Positions 19,636 through 29,749 are shown, counted from the first letter of the stretch. The stretch: 64,000 nt of DNA from an uncultured Granulosicoccaceae bacterium (GCA_938041955.1 CALISD010000016.1:26230-90229); one strand, 5' to 3'. Numbers and translations: made by a program. Notes: generated from the sequence alone by a model not told the origin.

Positions 19636-21310
19636 TCAGCGCGTTTTGCTTTGGGCAGCTCTGGGATTTTTATTGCTCCAGGTGTGGACATCGTGGCAAC
19701 AGGACTACGGTCCCAAGCCACAGGTGGCGGTAAACCAACCCGGCGCGGTGCAATCATCGGTTGGCATTGATCAAACAGAAAATGCCACCACTGGTGTGAC
19801 CCCGTCAAATGATTTGCCGACACCGGTTGCCGGTGCACAAACAGCTGTTGCCGCAGGCTCTGTGGCTGAAGATTCAGGCCCTGCCGGTGAGCAGATCACT
19901 GTAACCACAGACACTATAAAAGTGACTATCGGTAGCAAGGGTGGAGACATCAATTCAGTCAGGCTGCTGCAATACCCGACTTCTCTGGAAACGCCTGATG
20001 ATCCTTTTGTGTTGATGAACAACACCGAAGAAGATTATTTTGTCGCCCAATCGGGATTGCAATCGACCGCAGGTGAAGCGCCAAACCATCACGCTCTGTT
20101 TAGCGTTGATAAAACCGAATTTACACTGGCTGAAGGGGAACAAGAAATGCGCGTTCCGTTGAGCTGGAAGTCAGCAGACGGAGTCACGGTCACTAAAACC
20201 TATATTTTTAAGCGTGACCGTTACCTGATCGATCTTGAGTATGAGATCCAAAATGCGTCCGGTGCGTCTATGAGTTTCAATCAGTACCGGCAGTTGCGCC
20301 GTAAGCCAGTCACAGACGATGAGACGCAGAGCTTTATCTATACCTTCATTGGTGGTGTGGTCAGCACAGACCTTGACCCATATGAAAAGATCAAGTTTGA
20401 AGATTTTGACGATGTTACTAATCAGTCAAAAACCACCGGTGGCTGGGCGGCGATCATTGAACATTACTTCCTGGGTGCCTGGATCCCGCAGCAAGATGAA
20501 ATAAACACTATTTACACCAAGTCATTGAGTTCGCCACAGCGCTATATTATTGGTCTGCAGTCCGAAGCGACTGTTGTCCCTGATGGCGGCTCGGGCATCA
20601 TGCAAAGCAGCTTTTTTGTCGGCCCGAAAATTCAGGAACGCATGGCGGCCGTTGCGCCAAACCTGGATCTCACTGTTGATTACGGGTTTTTGTCTGTTAT
20701 TGCCAAGCCGATCTTCTGGCTGCTGCAGAAGATCCACTCCATTGTCGGCAACTGGGGTTGGGCCATCGTCGGCGTGACCATGTGCATTAAGCTGATTTTC
20801 TACAAACTGTCTGAAGCGAGTTATCGCTCGATGGCTCGTATGCGCAAGCTGCAACCTCAATTGGCCTCGCTGAAAGAGCGTCATGGTGATGATCGCGCCA
20901 AAATGGGTCAGGCGACGATGGATTTGTATAAGAAAGAGAAGGTCAATCCACTGGGTGGGTGTTTGCCTATTCTTGTGCAAATTCCTGTTTTTATCTCACT
21001 CTACTGGGTGCTGTTGGAAAGTGTGGAACTGCGCCAGGCACCCTGGATACTATGGATCAAGGATTTGTCATTAATGGATAAGTTTTATGTGCTGCCGCTG
21101 ATAATGGGCATCACCATGTTTATCCAACAGCGCCTTAACCCGGCACCGGTTGATCCAATTCAAGCCAAGGTGTTTATGGCCATGCCGTTTGTGTTTACTG
21201 TGTTCTTTGCTTTCTTCCCCGCCGGGCTGGTGCTCTATTGGGTAGTGAACAACACCTTATCTATTGCACAGCAGTACTATATTACCCGCCACGTGTTGGC
21301 AGAAAAGTAG
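19628..21310 (+). CDS. yidC: Membrane protein insertase YidC
   Basis: Inserts proteins into the inner membrane, alone or with SecYEG; F0 subunit c is a classic client. 560 residues. The N-terminal membrane anchor is MDNQRVLLWAALGFLLLQVW (1-20). A large periplasmic beta domain follows (about 80-345), then the conserved insertase core with five membrane segments, including the cytoplasmic coiled region RMRKLQPQLASLKERHGDD, then NPLGGCLPILVQIPVFISLYW and the end FPAGLVLYWVVNN. Length and layout match the Gram-negative form. It is followed by mnmE 9 bases later. Confidence 0.97.
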   Translation: MDNQRVLLWAALGFLLLQVWTSWQQDYGPKPQVAVNQPGAVQSSVGIDQTENATTGVTPSNDLPTPVAGAQTAVAAGSVAEDSGPAGEQITVTTDTIKVTIGSKGGDINSVRLLQYPTSLETPDDPFVLMNNTEEDYFVAQSGLQSTAGEAPNHHALFSVDKTEFTLAEGEQEMRVPLSWKSADGVTVTKTYIFKRDRYLIDLEYEIQNASGASMSFNQYRQLRRKPVTDDETQSFIYTFIGGVVSTDLDPYEKIKFEDFDDVTNQSKTTGGWAAIIEHYFLGAWIPQQDEINTIYTKSLSSPQRYIIGLQSEATVVPDGGSGIMQSSFFVGPKIQERMAAVAPNLDLTVDYGFLSVIAKPIFWLLQKIHSIVGNWGWAIVGVTMCIKLIFYKLSEASYRSMARMRKLQPQLASLKERHGDDRAKMGQATMDLYKKEKVNPLGGCLPILVQIPVFISLYWVLLESVELRQAPWILWIKDLSLMDKFYVLPLIMGITMFIQQRLNPAPVDPIQAKVFMAMPFVFTVFFAFFPAGLVLYWVVNNTLSIAQQYYITRHVLAEK

Positions 21311-21319
21311 TCGCGTGTT

Positions 21320-22672
21320 GTGTCATCTGACACGATAGCAGCAATTGCTACGGCATCCGGCAAGGGTGCCATTGGCATTGTTAAGATCAGCGGCTCTAAA
21401 TCACACGACATCGCAAAGCTGATCACAGGTCAAAACCTATCACCCAGACTGGCGTGCTACACCCCATTTTATAATGCCGATGGTCTTACGATTGATCACG
21501 GCATAGCACTGTTTTTCAAAGGCCCTGATTCGTATACAGGGGAAGATGTGCTTGAGCTACAGTCGCATGGCAATCATGTGCTGCTTGATCAATTGCTTGA
21601 AGTAGCGACCCATGCAGGGGTACGGTCAGCACGGCCAGGGGAATTCACCGAGCGCGCTTTTCTAAACGATAAAATGGATCTTACGCAGGCAGAAGCGGTC
21701 AGCGATTTGATTCAGGCCAGCACTGCAGATGCCGCCAGTGCTGCGGTAAGATCGCTCCAGGGTGAGTTTTCGAAACAGGTATCTGACATACTCGAACAAC
21801 TTCTAAATTGCCGTGTCTATGTTGAATCTGCCCTCGACTTTGCAGAGGAGGAGATCGATTTCTTAAAAGACAGTGATCTGGCAGATCGCTTTGCACGTCT
21901 GGATAGCAGCGTCACTCAATTACTTGCCAGAAGTCAGGAAGGCATATTGCTCAGAGACGGCATCAGTATTGTTATTGCTGGTTTGCCCAATGTGGGTAAG
22001 TCGAGTTTATTAAATCGATTGACTGGCGAGGACACGGCGATTGTCACTGACATTGCTGGTACCACACGCGATGTATTAAAAGAAGAAATCAATATTGATG
22101 GGTTGCCGATCCACATCATTGATACAGCCGGTTTGCGAAAAAGTGATGACCCGATAGAACAGGAAGGTATGCGCCGCGCACGAGCGCAAATTGATCAGGC
22201 AGATAGAATCCTCTTTATTGTTCAGGCGGGGGAATATCAACACGATCACTACACAGCGGAAGATGAGTCACTGCTGAATGAGTTACCCAGCCATATTCCA
22301 GTCAGCATTGTGATCAATAAAGCTGACTTGATGCATGACACCGCGAAAGAATCTACGTACCAAGATTCAATTCTGGTCTCTGCCAGAACGGGTCAGGGAA
22401 TAGAACACCTGAAGGATCATTTAAAACAATGCGCTGGATTTGAAAAAACACCCGAGGGCGCGTTAATGGCGCGTCGTCGGCATATCACTGCATTGAATAA
22501 CCTTCAGCTTCACATCCAAATGGCACATCAAAGTCTGGTTAATCAAAGTGCAGGGGAAATTGCTGCTGAGGAATTGCGATTGGCTCAGGACCAGATTAAT
22601 TTGATTACCGGAGAATTTACCAGTGATGATTTATTGGGTGAGATCTTTTCCCGGTTTTGTATTGGAAAATAA
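21320..22672 (+). CDS. mnmE: tRNA uridine-5-carboxymethylaminomethyl GTPase MnmE
   Basis: A GTPase that, with MnmG, modifies the wobble uridine of certain tRNAs. The N-terminal tetrahydrofolate-binding part begins DTIAAIATASGKGAIGIVKISG (quoted only in outline) with GTG as start codon. The G domain has GLPNVGKSSLLNRLTG, DIAGTTRDV, DTAGLR and NKAD. The C-terminal catalytic Cys is in FCIGK, the last five residues. 450 residues is normal. Its partner gene mnmG is 2.5 kb downstream, separated by a sulfotransferase and a small membrane protein gene. Confidence 0.97.
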   Translation: MSSDTIAAIATASGKGAIGIVKISGSKSHDIAKLITGQNLSPRLACYTPFYNADGLTIDHGIALFFKGPDSYTGEDVLELQSHGNHVLLDQLLEVATHAGVRSARPGEFTERAFLNDKMDLTQAEAVSDLIQASTADAASAAVRSLQGEFSKQVSDILEQLLNCRVYVESALDFAEEEIDFLKDSDLADRFARLDSSVTQLLARSQEGILLRDGISIVIAGLPNVGKSSLLNRLTGEDTAIVTDIAGTTRDVLKEEINIDGLPIHIIDTAGLRKSDDPIEQEGMRRARAQIDQADRILFIVQAGEYQHDHYTAEDESLLNELPSHIPVSIVINKADLMHDTAKESTYQDSILVSARTGQGIEHLKDHLKQCAGFEKTPEGALMARRRHITALNNLQLHIQMAHQSLVNQSAGEIAAEELRLAQDQINLITGEFTSDDLLGEIFSRFCIGK

Positions 22673-22900
22673 TCTCAGGGTTAGGGAAAACCTATCGCTT
22701 ACCGTAGTTGCCATTTATACGGTATCAGCAGCTTTTTGAATACACTGGTAAATGTAGCGATATAAGTATTTAAGTACAGTGGAGATCATACCTCCTGGGC
22801 CTGATTGTTCTTAAACTCGTTGGGCTGTGAATATAGCTGGTGTTTTTAAAAGAATACTGTCGCGATAAAATCAGGCCTGTTGTATTGCGGTGACCAGGGC

Positions 22901-23875
22901 ATGAGAGCCGGGTCATCCCGGAGGAAAATCATCGAAAATATAAATGAACAAACCGAACTGCCACCCATTTTCGTTGTTGGGTGCCCGCGATCCGGAACCA
23001 CAATGATGGCCGAGTTGCTGGCAGATACGGCGTGGGGCGCGCCGTTTGAAACACACTTCATTATCAAGCATATGAGAAAGCTTTCCGGCGCTTTGGATTT
23101 GTCTTCTCGCGAAAAATTTATACAGGTAGTAAAGGCCATTCTGCGTGAGCGCACAATGTTGCAAATTAACATAGATATTGATCTGAATGCTTTTTATGAA
23201 AGCCTTGATCAACACGATTATGCTCACGTAGTGGATCAACTTATTAGAAGAAAAAGGGCAGAGCAGGGTTTTAAATCGTGGGGTGACAAAACACCGCTGT
23301 ACGTGAAACATCTGCAAGAACTTCATCAATTGTTTCCAAAAGCGAAGTTTATTCTGATGGTGAGGGACGGTCGCGATGTCGCGCTCTCTCTGCTGGAGAA
23401 AGAATGGGGGCCGGTCAATATATTTTCCTGCGCTGAGCTTTGGAAGGAGTGTTACAAAAATACAGAGATAGTTGAAGCGCTTGAAAATAAACAACTACTG
23501 CTTACTGTCTGCTACGAAGATGTTCTAAAATCGCCCGAGGCATCGATGGAAAGGGTATTCAATTTTATAGGTGCGTCTGTAGATCAACATAAAATATCGC
23601 TCGTCGCTAATCATGTGCGCAGAAGTAACTTTAACAAGTGGCGCACTGCAATGACCTCAAAGCAAATAACCACTTTTGAAAGTGTGGCAGCGACATCATT
23701 GATACGCCTTGGTTACGACGCGTCTCACGAAGAAGGCAGTCTTCCACCATTGATGGAAAAACTCTTTCGCATCGACTCTGCTTTCAAAGGATGCTGGCAA
23801 TTGTTCAAGCTTAATGTGATAGACGAAATATTAATTCGCCTTGGCAAGAAAGAACCCTTCGGCGACCCGAACTGA
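22901..23875 (+). CDS. PAPS-dependent sulfotransferase family protein
   Basis: 324 residues from the ATG at 22901 (a TTG at 22880 is possible). The 5'-phosphosulfate loop is VGCPRSGTTMMAELL at about 26-40, and the 3'-phosphate-binding motif is LMVRDGRDVALSLL, so it should use PAPS as donor. Further family residues are in KSWGDKTPLYVKHL and the late region ITTFESVAATSLIRLGYD. The acceptor, whether carbohydrate, lipid or peptide, cannot be read from the sequence. No PAPS synthesis or glycan genes adjoin it; it stands alone between mnmE and a small membrane protein, which suggests an inserted accessory gene. Confidence 0.8.
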   Translation: MRAGSSRRKIIENINEQTELPPIFVVGCPRSGTTMMAELLADTAWGAPFETHFIIKHMRKLSGALDLSSREKFIQVVKAILRERTMLQINIDIDLNAFYESLDQHDYAHVVDQLIRRKRAEQGFKSWGDKTPLYVKHLQELHQLFPKAKFILMVRDGRDVALSLLEKEWGPVNIFSCAELWKECYKNTEIVEALENKQLLLTVCYEDVLKSPEASMERVFNFIGASVDQHKISLVANHVRRSNFNKWRTAMTSKQITTFESVAATSLIRLGYDASHEEGSLPPLMEKLFRIDSAFKGCWQLFKLNVIDEILIRLGKKEPFGDPN

Positions 23876-24201
23876 TCATGTGATCGCAACGTTGCGATTG
23901 GGTACACCCGTAAACTATTTCAGTGGCGAACTAACCGGAAGTATCGGATCAATTGAATCGATGTTCGACTCTTTAAAGTTGGTTCGGAAAGTCGCGACCG
24001 TGTCGTGCAGATTACTCATGGTACACAGTAAAATTACGGGTGATCCGTTGTGAAGAAATGCAAATAATCTGTTTAATATCAGTAACCTATTCGTAAATAT
24101 CTGCAACTAAAATGTGAGCATAGCCATAAATGAACTACCATGAGTGTGGCTGAAACAGTTCTATCTAGTACTGTATGCTCATCTAGATTAAGGAGATTAT
24201 T
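23876..24201. other. Intergenic region with palindromes, no gene
   Basis: A 326-bp gap. Directly after the sulfotransferase stop is the perfect 16-bp palindrome ATCGCAACGTTGCGAT (23883-23898). A 9-bp inverted repeat CACCCGTAA (23905-23913) and TTACGGGTG (24034-24042) encloses about 120 bp. The right end must hold the promoter of the next gene. No convincing reading frame was found. Confidence 0.5.
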
Positions 24202-24468
24202 ATGGATCCGGTTGGACTTATTATTTGGTTGGTTTTAGGTGCCGTCGCTGGTTGGTTGGCAGGTATGATCATGAAAACAGGTAGCGGGAGCGTTGTGACC
24301 AACATCATAGTCGGGATTATCGGCGCTTTTCTGGGCGGCTGGCTTGCCAGTATGCTCGGTTTTGCATCAGCTACAGGCGGCTTTTCGATCGCTTCAATAG
24401 TGACGGCGGTTATCGGTGCCTGTGTGTTGTTATTTGTTCTTGGTTTGATCCAGAAAGGCAGAACCTAA
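24202..24468 (+). CDS. GlsB/YeaQ/YmgE-family small membrane protein
   Basis: An 88-residue hydrophobic protein with three membrane segments and Gly-rich packing: IIWLVLGAVAGWLAGMIMK, then NIIVGIIGAFLGGWLASML and IVTAVIGACVLLFVLGLI. This is the transglycosylase-associated/GlsB family, often part of envelope or general stress responses; biochemical activity is not established. AAGGAG lies 7 bases before the ATG, a strong ribosome site. A hairpin terminator follows about 70 bases after the stop, so it is a single-gene transcript. Confidence 0.9.
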   Translation: MDPVGLIIWLVLGAVAGWLAGMIMKTGSGSVVTNIIVGIIGAFLGGWLASMLGFASATGGFSIASIVTAVIGACVLLFVLGLIQKGRT

Positions 24469-24539
24469 AACCGCGTCGTTTTTGTACCGAAGTATATAAG
24501 CAAGAAGTTATAGTTGCGATTAGTTGTAATGTAGTAGGA

Positions 24540-24564
24540 GGGGCGCTATCGGCGCCCCTTTTTT
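24540..24564 (+). terminator. Rho-independent terminator after the YeaQ/YmgE-type gene
   Basis: GGGGCGC (24540-24546), a 5-base loop and GCGCCCC (24552-24558) followed by six T residues. Confidence 0.88.
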
Positions 24565-25158
24565 ATTGTTGAATTCGCTGCACTGAAGGCTGAGAAACGC
24601 AGTCGACTCAAACACAGTATGCTACTCACTCTCGGGGTTTCCGAGAGTACACGGTATCGATCACTCACGTCGTTGTTCACAAAAGTCCAAAAGTGCCGCA
24701 CGAGTATTTCAACGGTAAGAAGGCGGGACAGAGACGCACATAGCTGGTTTCTTCAAACTCACAGTGGCTAGCGCAACGCTATGGTTCAATTTCAAGCTGC
24801 TCCGGCACTTAATCTTTTAAGCGCCAGTATTACCGGAGCCAGCTAACTGGGTTCTTGCTGAGCGTAATTATGCAAATGCGAGGGCAGAAATAAGGCTAAC
24901 TTCAAGTTGTGTGGTGAGTTGGGTGTATCATACAAGCAGGCGACTACTTCCCTGTGCCGGCATCACGTGTTCCCCGTTACATAAAATGGGGGTCAGCGAG
25001 CCATGCAGGAAGATGGCCGGCGAAATTATCTGCTTGATTGTCTTTACTGGTGATCGATGCACGTTGTCGTACGCGACTTGTAACTATAATTGCTGAGTTA
25101 GAAATCAGTATTTCTATGCCACAGCAAAAATGCAATGTAATAGATTTTCGGCTTACTC
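24565..25158. other. Long non-coding region upstream of mnmG
   Basis: About 590 bp with no supported gene. It holds a hairpin ACTCTCGG-GGTTT-CCGAGAGT (24628-24648), and a larger inverted repeat AGCTGCTCCGG (24795-24805) against CCGGAGCCAGCT (24833-24844) whose loop contains a second hairpin, CTTAA-TCTT-TTAAG (24808-24821). These could belong to an RNA. The right end holds the probable mnmG promoter. No exact DnaA box was seen, so this is not favoured as the origin although E. coli oriC lies beside mnmG. Confidence 0.5.
25064..25090 (+). promoter_or_regulatory. Probable mnmG promoter
   Basis: A perfect -10 element TATAAT (25085-25090) lies 69 bases before the mnmG ATG. The best -35 match is TTGTCG (25064-25069), with a short 15-base spacer. 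Confidence 0.5.
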
Positions 25159-27057
25159 ATGAATAATCAATTTAACTACGATGTCATCGTTGTCGGCGGT
25201 GGCCATGCAGGCACCGAGGCGGCATTGGCAGCCAGTCGCGCTGGTGCACGAACTCTTTTGCTTACCCACAACATAGAAACCATTGGTCAGATGAGCTGCA
25301 ATCCTGCTATTGGCGGGATTGGCAAAGGTCATCTGGTGAAAGAAATTGATGCGCTCGGCGGAGTGATGGCACAAGCGGCCGATCATGCCGGTATCCACAT
25401 TCGAACTTTGAACGCGCGTAAAGGGCCAGCGGTGCAAGCCACGCGAGCCCAGTCTGACCGTGCGTTGTATAAAGCGTTCATCAGGCGCGTGGTAGAGAAT
25501 CAGCCCGATCTGCATATTTTTCAGCAATCGGTAGACGATTTGATTGTTAATTCTGATCGTTGTGAGGGTGTGGTCACTCAAACAGGTTTGCGTTTTACAG
25601 CGCAACGCGTGGTGCTTACAGTCGGGACTTTTCTCGGTGGCAAAATTCATATTGGCGATGTCCAGGAAGCCGGAGGCAGAGCCGGGGATATGCCTTCTAA
25701 TGCCTTGGCCCTGCGTTTGCGTGATCTGCCCTTTAGAGTGGCGCGGCTAAAAACCGGAACACCACCAAGAATTGATGGCCGCTCGATTGATTACTCTCAG
25801 CTTGAAGCACAGCCAGGTGACACACCACGGCCGGTGTTTTCGTATCTTGGATGTGAAGAGGATCACCCTGAACAAGTGCATTGTCATATCACTCATACCA
25901 ATGAAGCGACGCATGAAATAATTCGTTCTAATCTTGAACGTTCGGCGATGTATTCAGGGAATATTGAAGGTGTAGGGCCACGCTACTGCCCGTCTATAGA
26001 AGACAAGGTAGTGCGATTTGCAGATAAATCGTCGCACCAGATCTTTATAGAACCTGAAGGCTTAAATACCCACGAGGTCTACCCGAATGGAATATCTACC
26101 AGTTTGCCTTTTGAAGTGCAGCTTGATTATGTGCATAGCATAAAGGGTTTTGAGAGCGCTCACATCACGCGTGCAGGTTATGCAATTGAGTATGATTTTT
26201 TTGATCCGCGCGATTTGCATGACTCTCTTGAAACCAAATTCATTCAGGGTTTGTATTTTGCCGGCCAGATTAACGGCACCACTGGTTACGAAGAAGCCGC
26301 AGCTCAGGGGTTGATAGCAGGTGTTAATGCTGCGCGCGCGGTGGCAGGGCAGGATGCCTGGTGTCCACGCCGCGATGAAGCCTATATTGGTGTCATGGTG
26401 GATGATCTCATTACACGGGGTACCCTTGAACCTTATCGTATGTTCACCAGCCGGGCTGAATACCGTTTGCTGTTGCGTGAAGACAATGCCGATCTCAGAC
26501 TCACCGAAAAGGGTCGTGAGCTTGGTTTGGTCAATGATGACCGTTGGCAGCGGTTCAATACCAAGCGCGATGCGGTAGAGCAAAGTCGCGATGCGATCGG
26601 TCAATGGTTTGTGCATGCTAGCTCGGATGATGCGCGCCAGATTGAAACAGCGTTCGATGTGAAAGTGCAAAAAGATCAGCCGGCTCTGGATTTGTTGCGC
26701 CGGCCGGAAGTGAATTGCGGTGGCTTGCAAAAACTGTTTCCCGATCGCTTTCCAGTCAGTGATCCTGTTGTGCTGCAACAGCTGGAAACCCAAATTCGCT
26801 ACCAGGGTTATATTGATCGCCAACAGGATGAGATCAATAAACAGTCGCGCTTTGCCCAAACCCTGCTGCCTGCATCATTTGACTATAACGAAGTGTCCGG
26901 CCTGTCGTCGGAGGTGCAGCAAAAGCTTTCTGAACAGCGACCGGATACGGTTGGCCAGGCCTCGCGTATCCCCGGGGTTACTCCGGCGGCCATCTCTTTG
27001 TTGCTGGTGAGTTTGAAAAAGCAGCACTTGCTTGAGCGTGTCGGAAAAATTGCCTGA
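25159..27057 (+). CDS. mnmG: tRNA uridine-5-carboxymethylaminomethylation enzyme MnmG
   Basis: The FAD- and NADH-using partner of MnmE in wobble uridine modification. The FAD-binding motif [17 protein letters not shown] starts at residue 11. GidA signatures are present: [22 protein letters not shown] (read in part) and [11 protein letters not shown]. The mid-protein [21 protein letters not shown] stretch holds the second FAD contact. 632 residues, the usual length of about 630. It overlaps rsmG by about 26 bases. Confidence 0.97.
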   Translation: MNNQFNYDVIVVGGGHAGTEAALAASRAGARTLLLTHNIETIGQMSCNPAIGGIGKGHLVKEIDALGGVMAQAADHAGIHIRTLNARKGPAVQATRAQSDRALYKAFIRRVVENQPDLHIFQQSVDDLIVNSDRCEGVVTQTGLRFTAQRVVLTVGTFLGGKIHIGDVQEAGGRAGDMPSNALALRLRDLPFRVARLKTGTPPRIDGRSIDYSQLEAQPGDTPRPVFSYLGCEEDHPEQVHCHITHTNEATHEIIRSNLERSAMYSGNIEGVGPRYCPSIEDKVVRFADKSSHQIFIEPEGLNTHEVYPNGISTSLPFEVQLDYVHSIKGFESAHITRAGYAIEYDFFDPRDLHDSLETKFIQGLYFAGQINGTTGYEEAAAQGLIAGVNAARAVAGQDAWCPRRDEAYIGVMVDDLITRGTLEPYRMFTSRAEYRLLLREDNADLRLTEKGRELGLVNDDRWQRFNTKRDAVEQSRDAIGQWFVHASSDDARQIETAFDVKVQKDQPALDLLRRPEVNCGGLQKLFPDRFPVSDPVVLQQLETQIRYQGYIDRQQDEINKQSRFAQTLLPASFDYNEVSGLSSEVQQKLSEQRPDTVGQASRIPGVTPAAISLLLVSLKKQHLLERVGKIA

Positions 27058-27700
27058 TTCGAGCGCCTACGGTGCGACCACTCCCCGCCTGGCGCTGCGA
27101 GACGGGTTAGAGCGCATGCAAATTCAGCTTAGCGATCAGCAAATTGTGTCGTTGCTGGGTTATGTTCAGCTGCTGGTTAAATGGAACAAGGTAGTGAACT
27201 TGACCGCGGTGCGTGACCCGCTGCAAATGATTCACCGGCACTTGCTCGATTCTTTGTCTATTCTCGAATATATTGATGCGGAGACGCTGATTGATGTCGG
27301 GGCTGGTGCCGGCTTGCCCGGCATTCCACTGGCGATCGCAAACCCTCACGTGAATGTAACCCTGATTGACAGCGTGGCTAAAAAAACCCGTTTCATGCAG
27401 CAAGTCGCCGCGGAATTACGGCTCGCTAATATTACGGCGTTGCATCAGAGAGTAGAGCAGGTCAACTTGCAAAGTGATCTGGTGGTGGCACGTGCGTTTG
27501 CCTCTATCGACAAGCTGGCATTGCTAACCGGTCATCTATTACCGACGGGCGGTAAACTGCTAGCGATGGTCGGACAACTGCCATCTACTGAACAGATTGA
27601 GAAAATTGACGGCTTTTCGTTCGTAAAAGCGGCCAAATTAACGATTCCCGATGAAACCGCCGAGCGCAACATAGTAATATTAGAGCGCGACCTTACCTGA
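27032..27700 (+). CDS. rsmG: 16S rRNA (guanine527-N7)-methyltransferase RsmG
   Basis: A SAM-dependent methyltransferase acting on G527 of 16S rRNA. The SAM-binding motif [15 protein letters not shown] is near residues 88-102, preceded by the family stretch [25 protein letters not shown]. 222 residues from the TTG at 27032; GTG at 27038 is equally possible. The reading frame overlaps the 3' end of mnmG, so it is co-transcribed and probably coupled. Loss of this gene is known to give low-level streptomycin resistance. Confidence 0.95.
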   Translation: MSVSEKLPDSSAYGATTPRLALRDGLERMQIQLSDQQIVSLLGYVQLLVKWNKVVNLTAVRDPLQMIHRHLLDSLSILEYIDAETLIDVGAGAGLPGIPLAIANPHVNVTLIDSVAKKTRFMQQVAAELRLANITALHQRVEQVNLQSDLVVARAFASIDKLALLTGHLLPTGGKLLAMVGQLPSTEQIEKIDGFSFVKAAKLTIPDETAERNIVILERDLT

Positions 27701-27785
27701 GGCGTCTTAATTTAGAGTTCTTGCTCTATTAGTTCTTGCTTTATTTAAGTGTCAGGTAATGTGGATCGCAGAACTCGGGAGCTCC

Positions 27786-28724
27786 ATGGCCAAGATCATT
27801 GCAATTGCGAACCAGAAGGGCGGTGTGGGGAAAACCACCACAGCGATCAATCTGTGTGCGGCGTTGGGCGAGACTCAACGACGGGTGCTGCTTATCGATC
27901 TCGATCCGCAGGGTAACGCCACCACTGGTGCGGGTGTGGACAAAAATGCTCACGATCTAACCACCTGTGATGTGCTGCTTTCGACGTGTCAGACAAAAGA
28001 GGCCATTGTCAGCCCGGAGCACGTCAAGTTTGATGTGATGCCGAGCAACGCTGACCTGACGGCTGCTGAAGTACATCTGATGAGCACGGAGGGGCGCGAG
28101 CGTCGATTGGCCGAGGCTCTTACGCAGGTGCAGGAAGATTATGACTATATTTATATTGATTGTCCGCCGGCACTGAATGTACTTACGCTAAATGCGTTTG
28201 TCGCAGCCAATGGGGTTTTGATCCCAATGCAGTGCGAGTACTACGCGCTTGAGGGGCTCTCTTCATTGCTGCAAACAATTAAACAAGTCCAGGGCTCAGT
28301 GAATCCACAACTGGCTATCGAAGGTATCTTGCGAACCATGTTTGACGGCCGAAATAAGCTTGGGCATGAAGTGTCTAATCAATTAATAGAACATTTTGAA
28401 TCGCGTGTTTACCGCACGATTATTCCGAGAAATATCAGGCTTGCTGAAGCGCCGAGCTTTGGCCAGCCGATTGTCTATTACGATAAATCATCTCGTGGGT
28501 CGATTGCTTATCTGGCGCTGGCAGGTGAGATTATTCGTCGTGAAATGGCTACCGCCTCGGCCCGGAACGCAGCCCAGACTGCATCCCGGGACGAGGCCTC
28601 GCAGAGCGTGGAAGCATCCACTGATGATAACAAGAACAGCGCAGAGTCAGTGCCATCGGATACTGCCGGGCGCGGTGACAAACCGGTAGAGTCATCTTCG
28701 CAAGAAGCGCCAACAGTGTCGTAG
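27786..28724 (+). CDS. parA: Chromosome partitioning ATPase ParA/Soj
   Basis: A deviant-Walker ATPase that moves ParB-parS complexes to segregate origins. The motif NQKGGVGKTTTAINL starts at residue 9, with both key lysines (11 and 16). The A' and B motifs are in LLIDLDPQGNATTG and YIYIDCPPALNVLTLNA. An in-frame ATG at 27759 exists, but the family start is at 27786 with GGGAG just before. The last 57 residues (256-312) form a Ser/Asp/Glu-rich disordered tail that ordinary ParA proteins lack. It is followed by parB after 47 bases. Confidence 0.95.
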   Translation: MAKIIAIANQKGGVGKTTTAINLCAALGETQRRVLLIDLDPQGNATTGAGVDKNAHDLTTCDVLLSTCQTKEAIVSPEHVKFDVMPSNADLTAAEVHLMSTEGRERRLAEALTQVQEDYDYIYIDCPPALNVLTLNAFVAANGVLIPMQCEYYALEGLSSLLQTIKQVQGSVNPQLAIEGILRTMFDGRNKLGHEVSNQLIEHFESRVYRTIIPRNIRLAEAPSFGQPIVYYDKSSRGSIAYLALAGEIIRREMATASARNAAQTASRDEASQSVEASTDDNKNSAESVPSDTAGRGDKPVESSSQEAPTVS

Positions 28725-28771
28725 TTATTTTGAATTTTGTATTACGGTTAAGCGCAGGGTAGAAAGAACAA

Positions 28772-29749
28772 GTGTCGACAGCAAAAAAAAGCGGTTTAGG
28801 TCGAGGTCTTGGAGCATTGCTTCAGGGCATAGATATCGCTGCGCCGGTAAGTCCGGCTGATGATGAGGCTAAGACTGCGAGGGATGTGGCTAAACCTGCC
28901 GCTCCGGCAGTTCGCAGAGCAACCGAACCCGCCGATTCGGCCATAGCCGAAGGCACAGCCACTGGCGAGGGGTCGGTGAGAGATATTCCGGTTGAAGCAA
29001 TCACCCGGGGTATTTATCAGCCACGCGTCCACTTTGATCCCGAAGCACTGCAGGAATTGGCTGACTCAATTACCGCGCAAGGATTAATACAACCGATACT
29101 TCTGCGTCGTCGTGGCGGTGGTTTTGAGTTGATTGCAGGGGAGCGACGCTGGCGTGCGGCGCAACTTGCCGGCCTGAAAACTATTCCGGCAATTGTTCGT
29201 GAAATGGATGACACCGCAGTGGCGGCCGTGACCCTGATCGAAAACATTCAGCGCGAGGATCTGAACCCTCTGGAAGAGGCGCGCGCGCTTTATCGATTAA
29301 AAAACGAATTCAGCATGACTGATCTCTCTGTTGCCGAGGCCGTGGGTCGCTCGCGAGCCGCCGTATCAAATCTGATCCGACTGCTGGATCTTGATGAGCG
29401 GGTCTCTGACATGCTTGCCACTGGCAAGATAGAAATGGGTCACGCACGGGCACTGTTGACACTGGCGGCCGATGAGCAGCATACGATCGCCATGAAAGTG
29501 TATGCAGAAGGATTAAGTGTTCGAGCAACTGAGGCATTGGCTCGGGGTGGAGCTGCGCCGAAAAAGCAAAAAAGTGGCAAGGCCACCAGGAAGCCACAGG
29601 ATGGACACATTAAGGCGCTCGAGTTGCAGCTATCAGAGAAGCTTGGTGCTGGTGTGTCGATCGAACATTCAAGCGGTGGCAAAGGCAGCATTACCATTAG
29701 TTATAGTTCGCTAGACGAGCTGGATGGCATCTTGTCTCACATCAACTAG
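28772..29749 (+). CDS. parB: Chromosome partitioning protein ParB
   Basis: A CTP-dependent DNA clamp that loads at parS sites. It starts with GTG. Visible parts are the KSGLGRGLGALL ParA-stimulating N-terminus, a disordered stretch to about residue 70, the ParB/Srx domain with IYQPRVHFDPEALQELADSI and the CTP-binding GERRWRAAQLAG, then a helix-turn-helix region (TDLSVAEAVGRSRAAVSNLIRLL, read in outline) and a short C-terminal dimer domain. 325 residues. Probable target sites are the two parS palindromes in recF about 14 kb to the left. Confidence 0.96.
   Translation: MSTAKKSGLGRGLGALLQGIDIAAPVSPADDEAKTARDVAKPAAPAVRRATEPADSAIAEGTATGEGSVRDIPVEAITRGIYQPRVHFDPEALQELADSITAQGLIQPILLRRRGGGFELIAGERRWRAAQLAGLKTIPAIVREMDDTAVAAVTLIENIQREDLNPLEEARALYRLKNEFSMTDLSVAEAVGRSRAAVSNLIRLLDLDERVSDMLATGKIEMGHARALLTLAADEQHTIAMKVYAEGLSVRATEALARGGAAPKKQKSGKATRKPQDGHIKALELQLSEKLGAGVSIEHSSGGKGSITISYSSLDELDGILSHIN

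Noticed and set aside
21290-21299. CCACGTGTTG near the end of yidC as a parS site
   Set aside because: Only the CACGTG core is present; the flanks do not match.
22913-23494. 193-codon open frame on the minus strand
   Set aside because: It is opposite the sulfotransferase gene, which carries both PAPS-binding motifs.
24911-25096. 61-codon open frame in the gap before mnmG
   Set aside because: Rich in Cys and rare residues, no ribosome site, and it overlaps the probable mnmG promoter.
26062-26859. 265-codon open frame on the minus strand
   Set aside because: It lies fully opposite mnmG, which has clear family motifs; the frame is a by-product of the codon use of mnmG.
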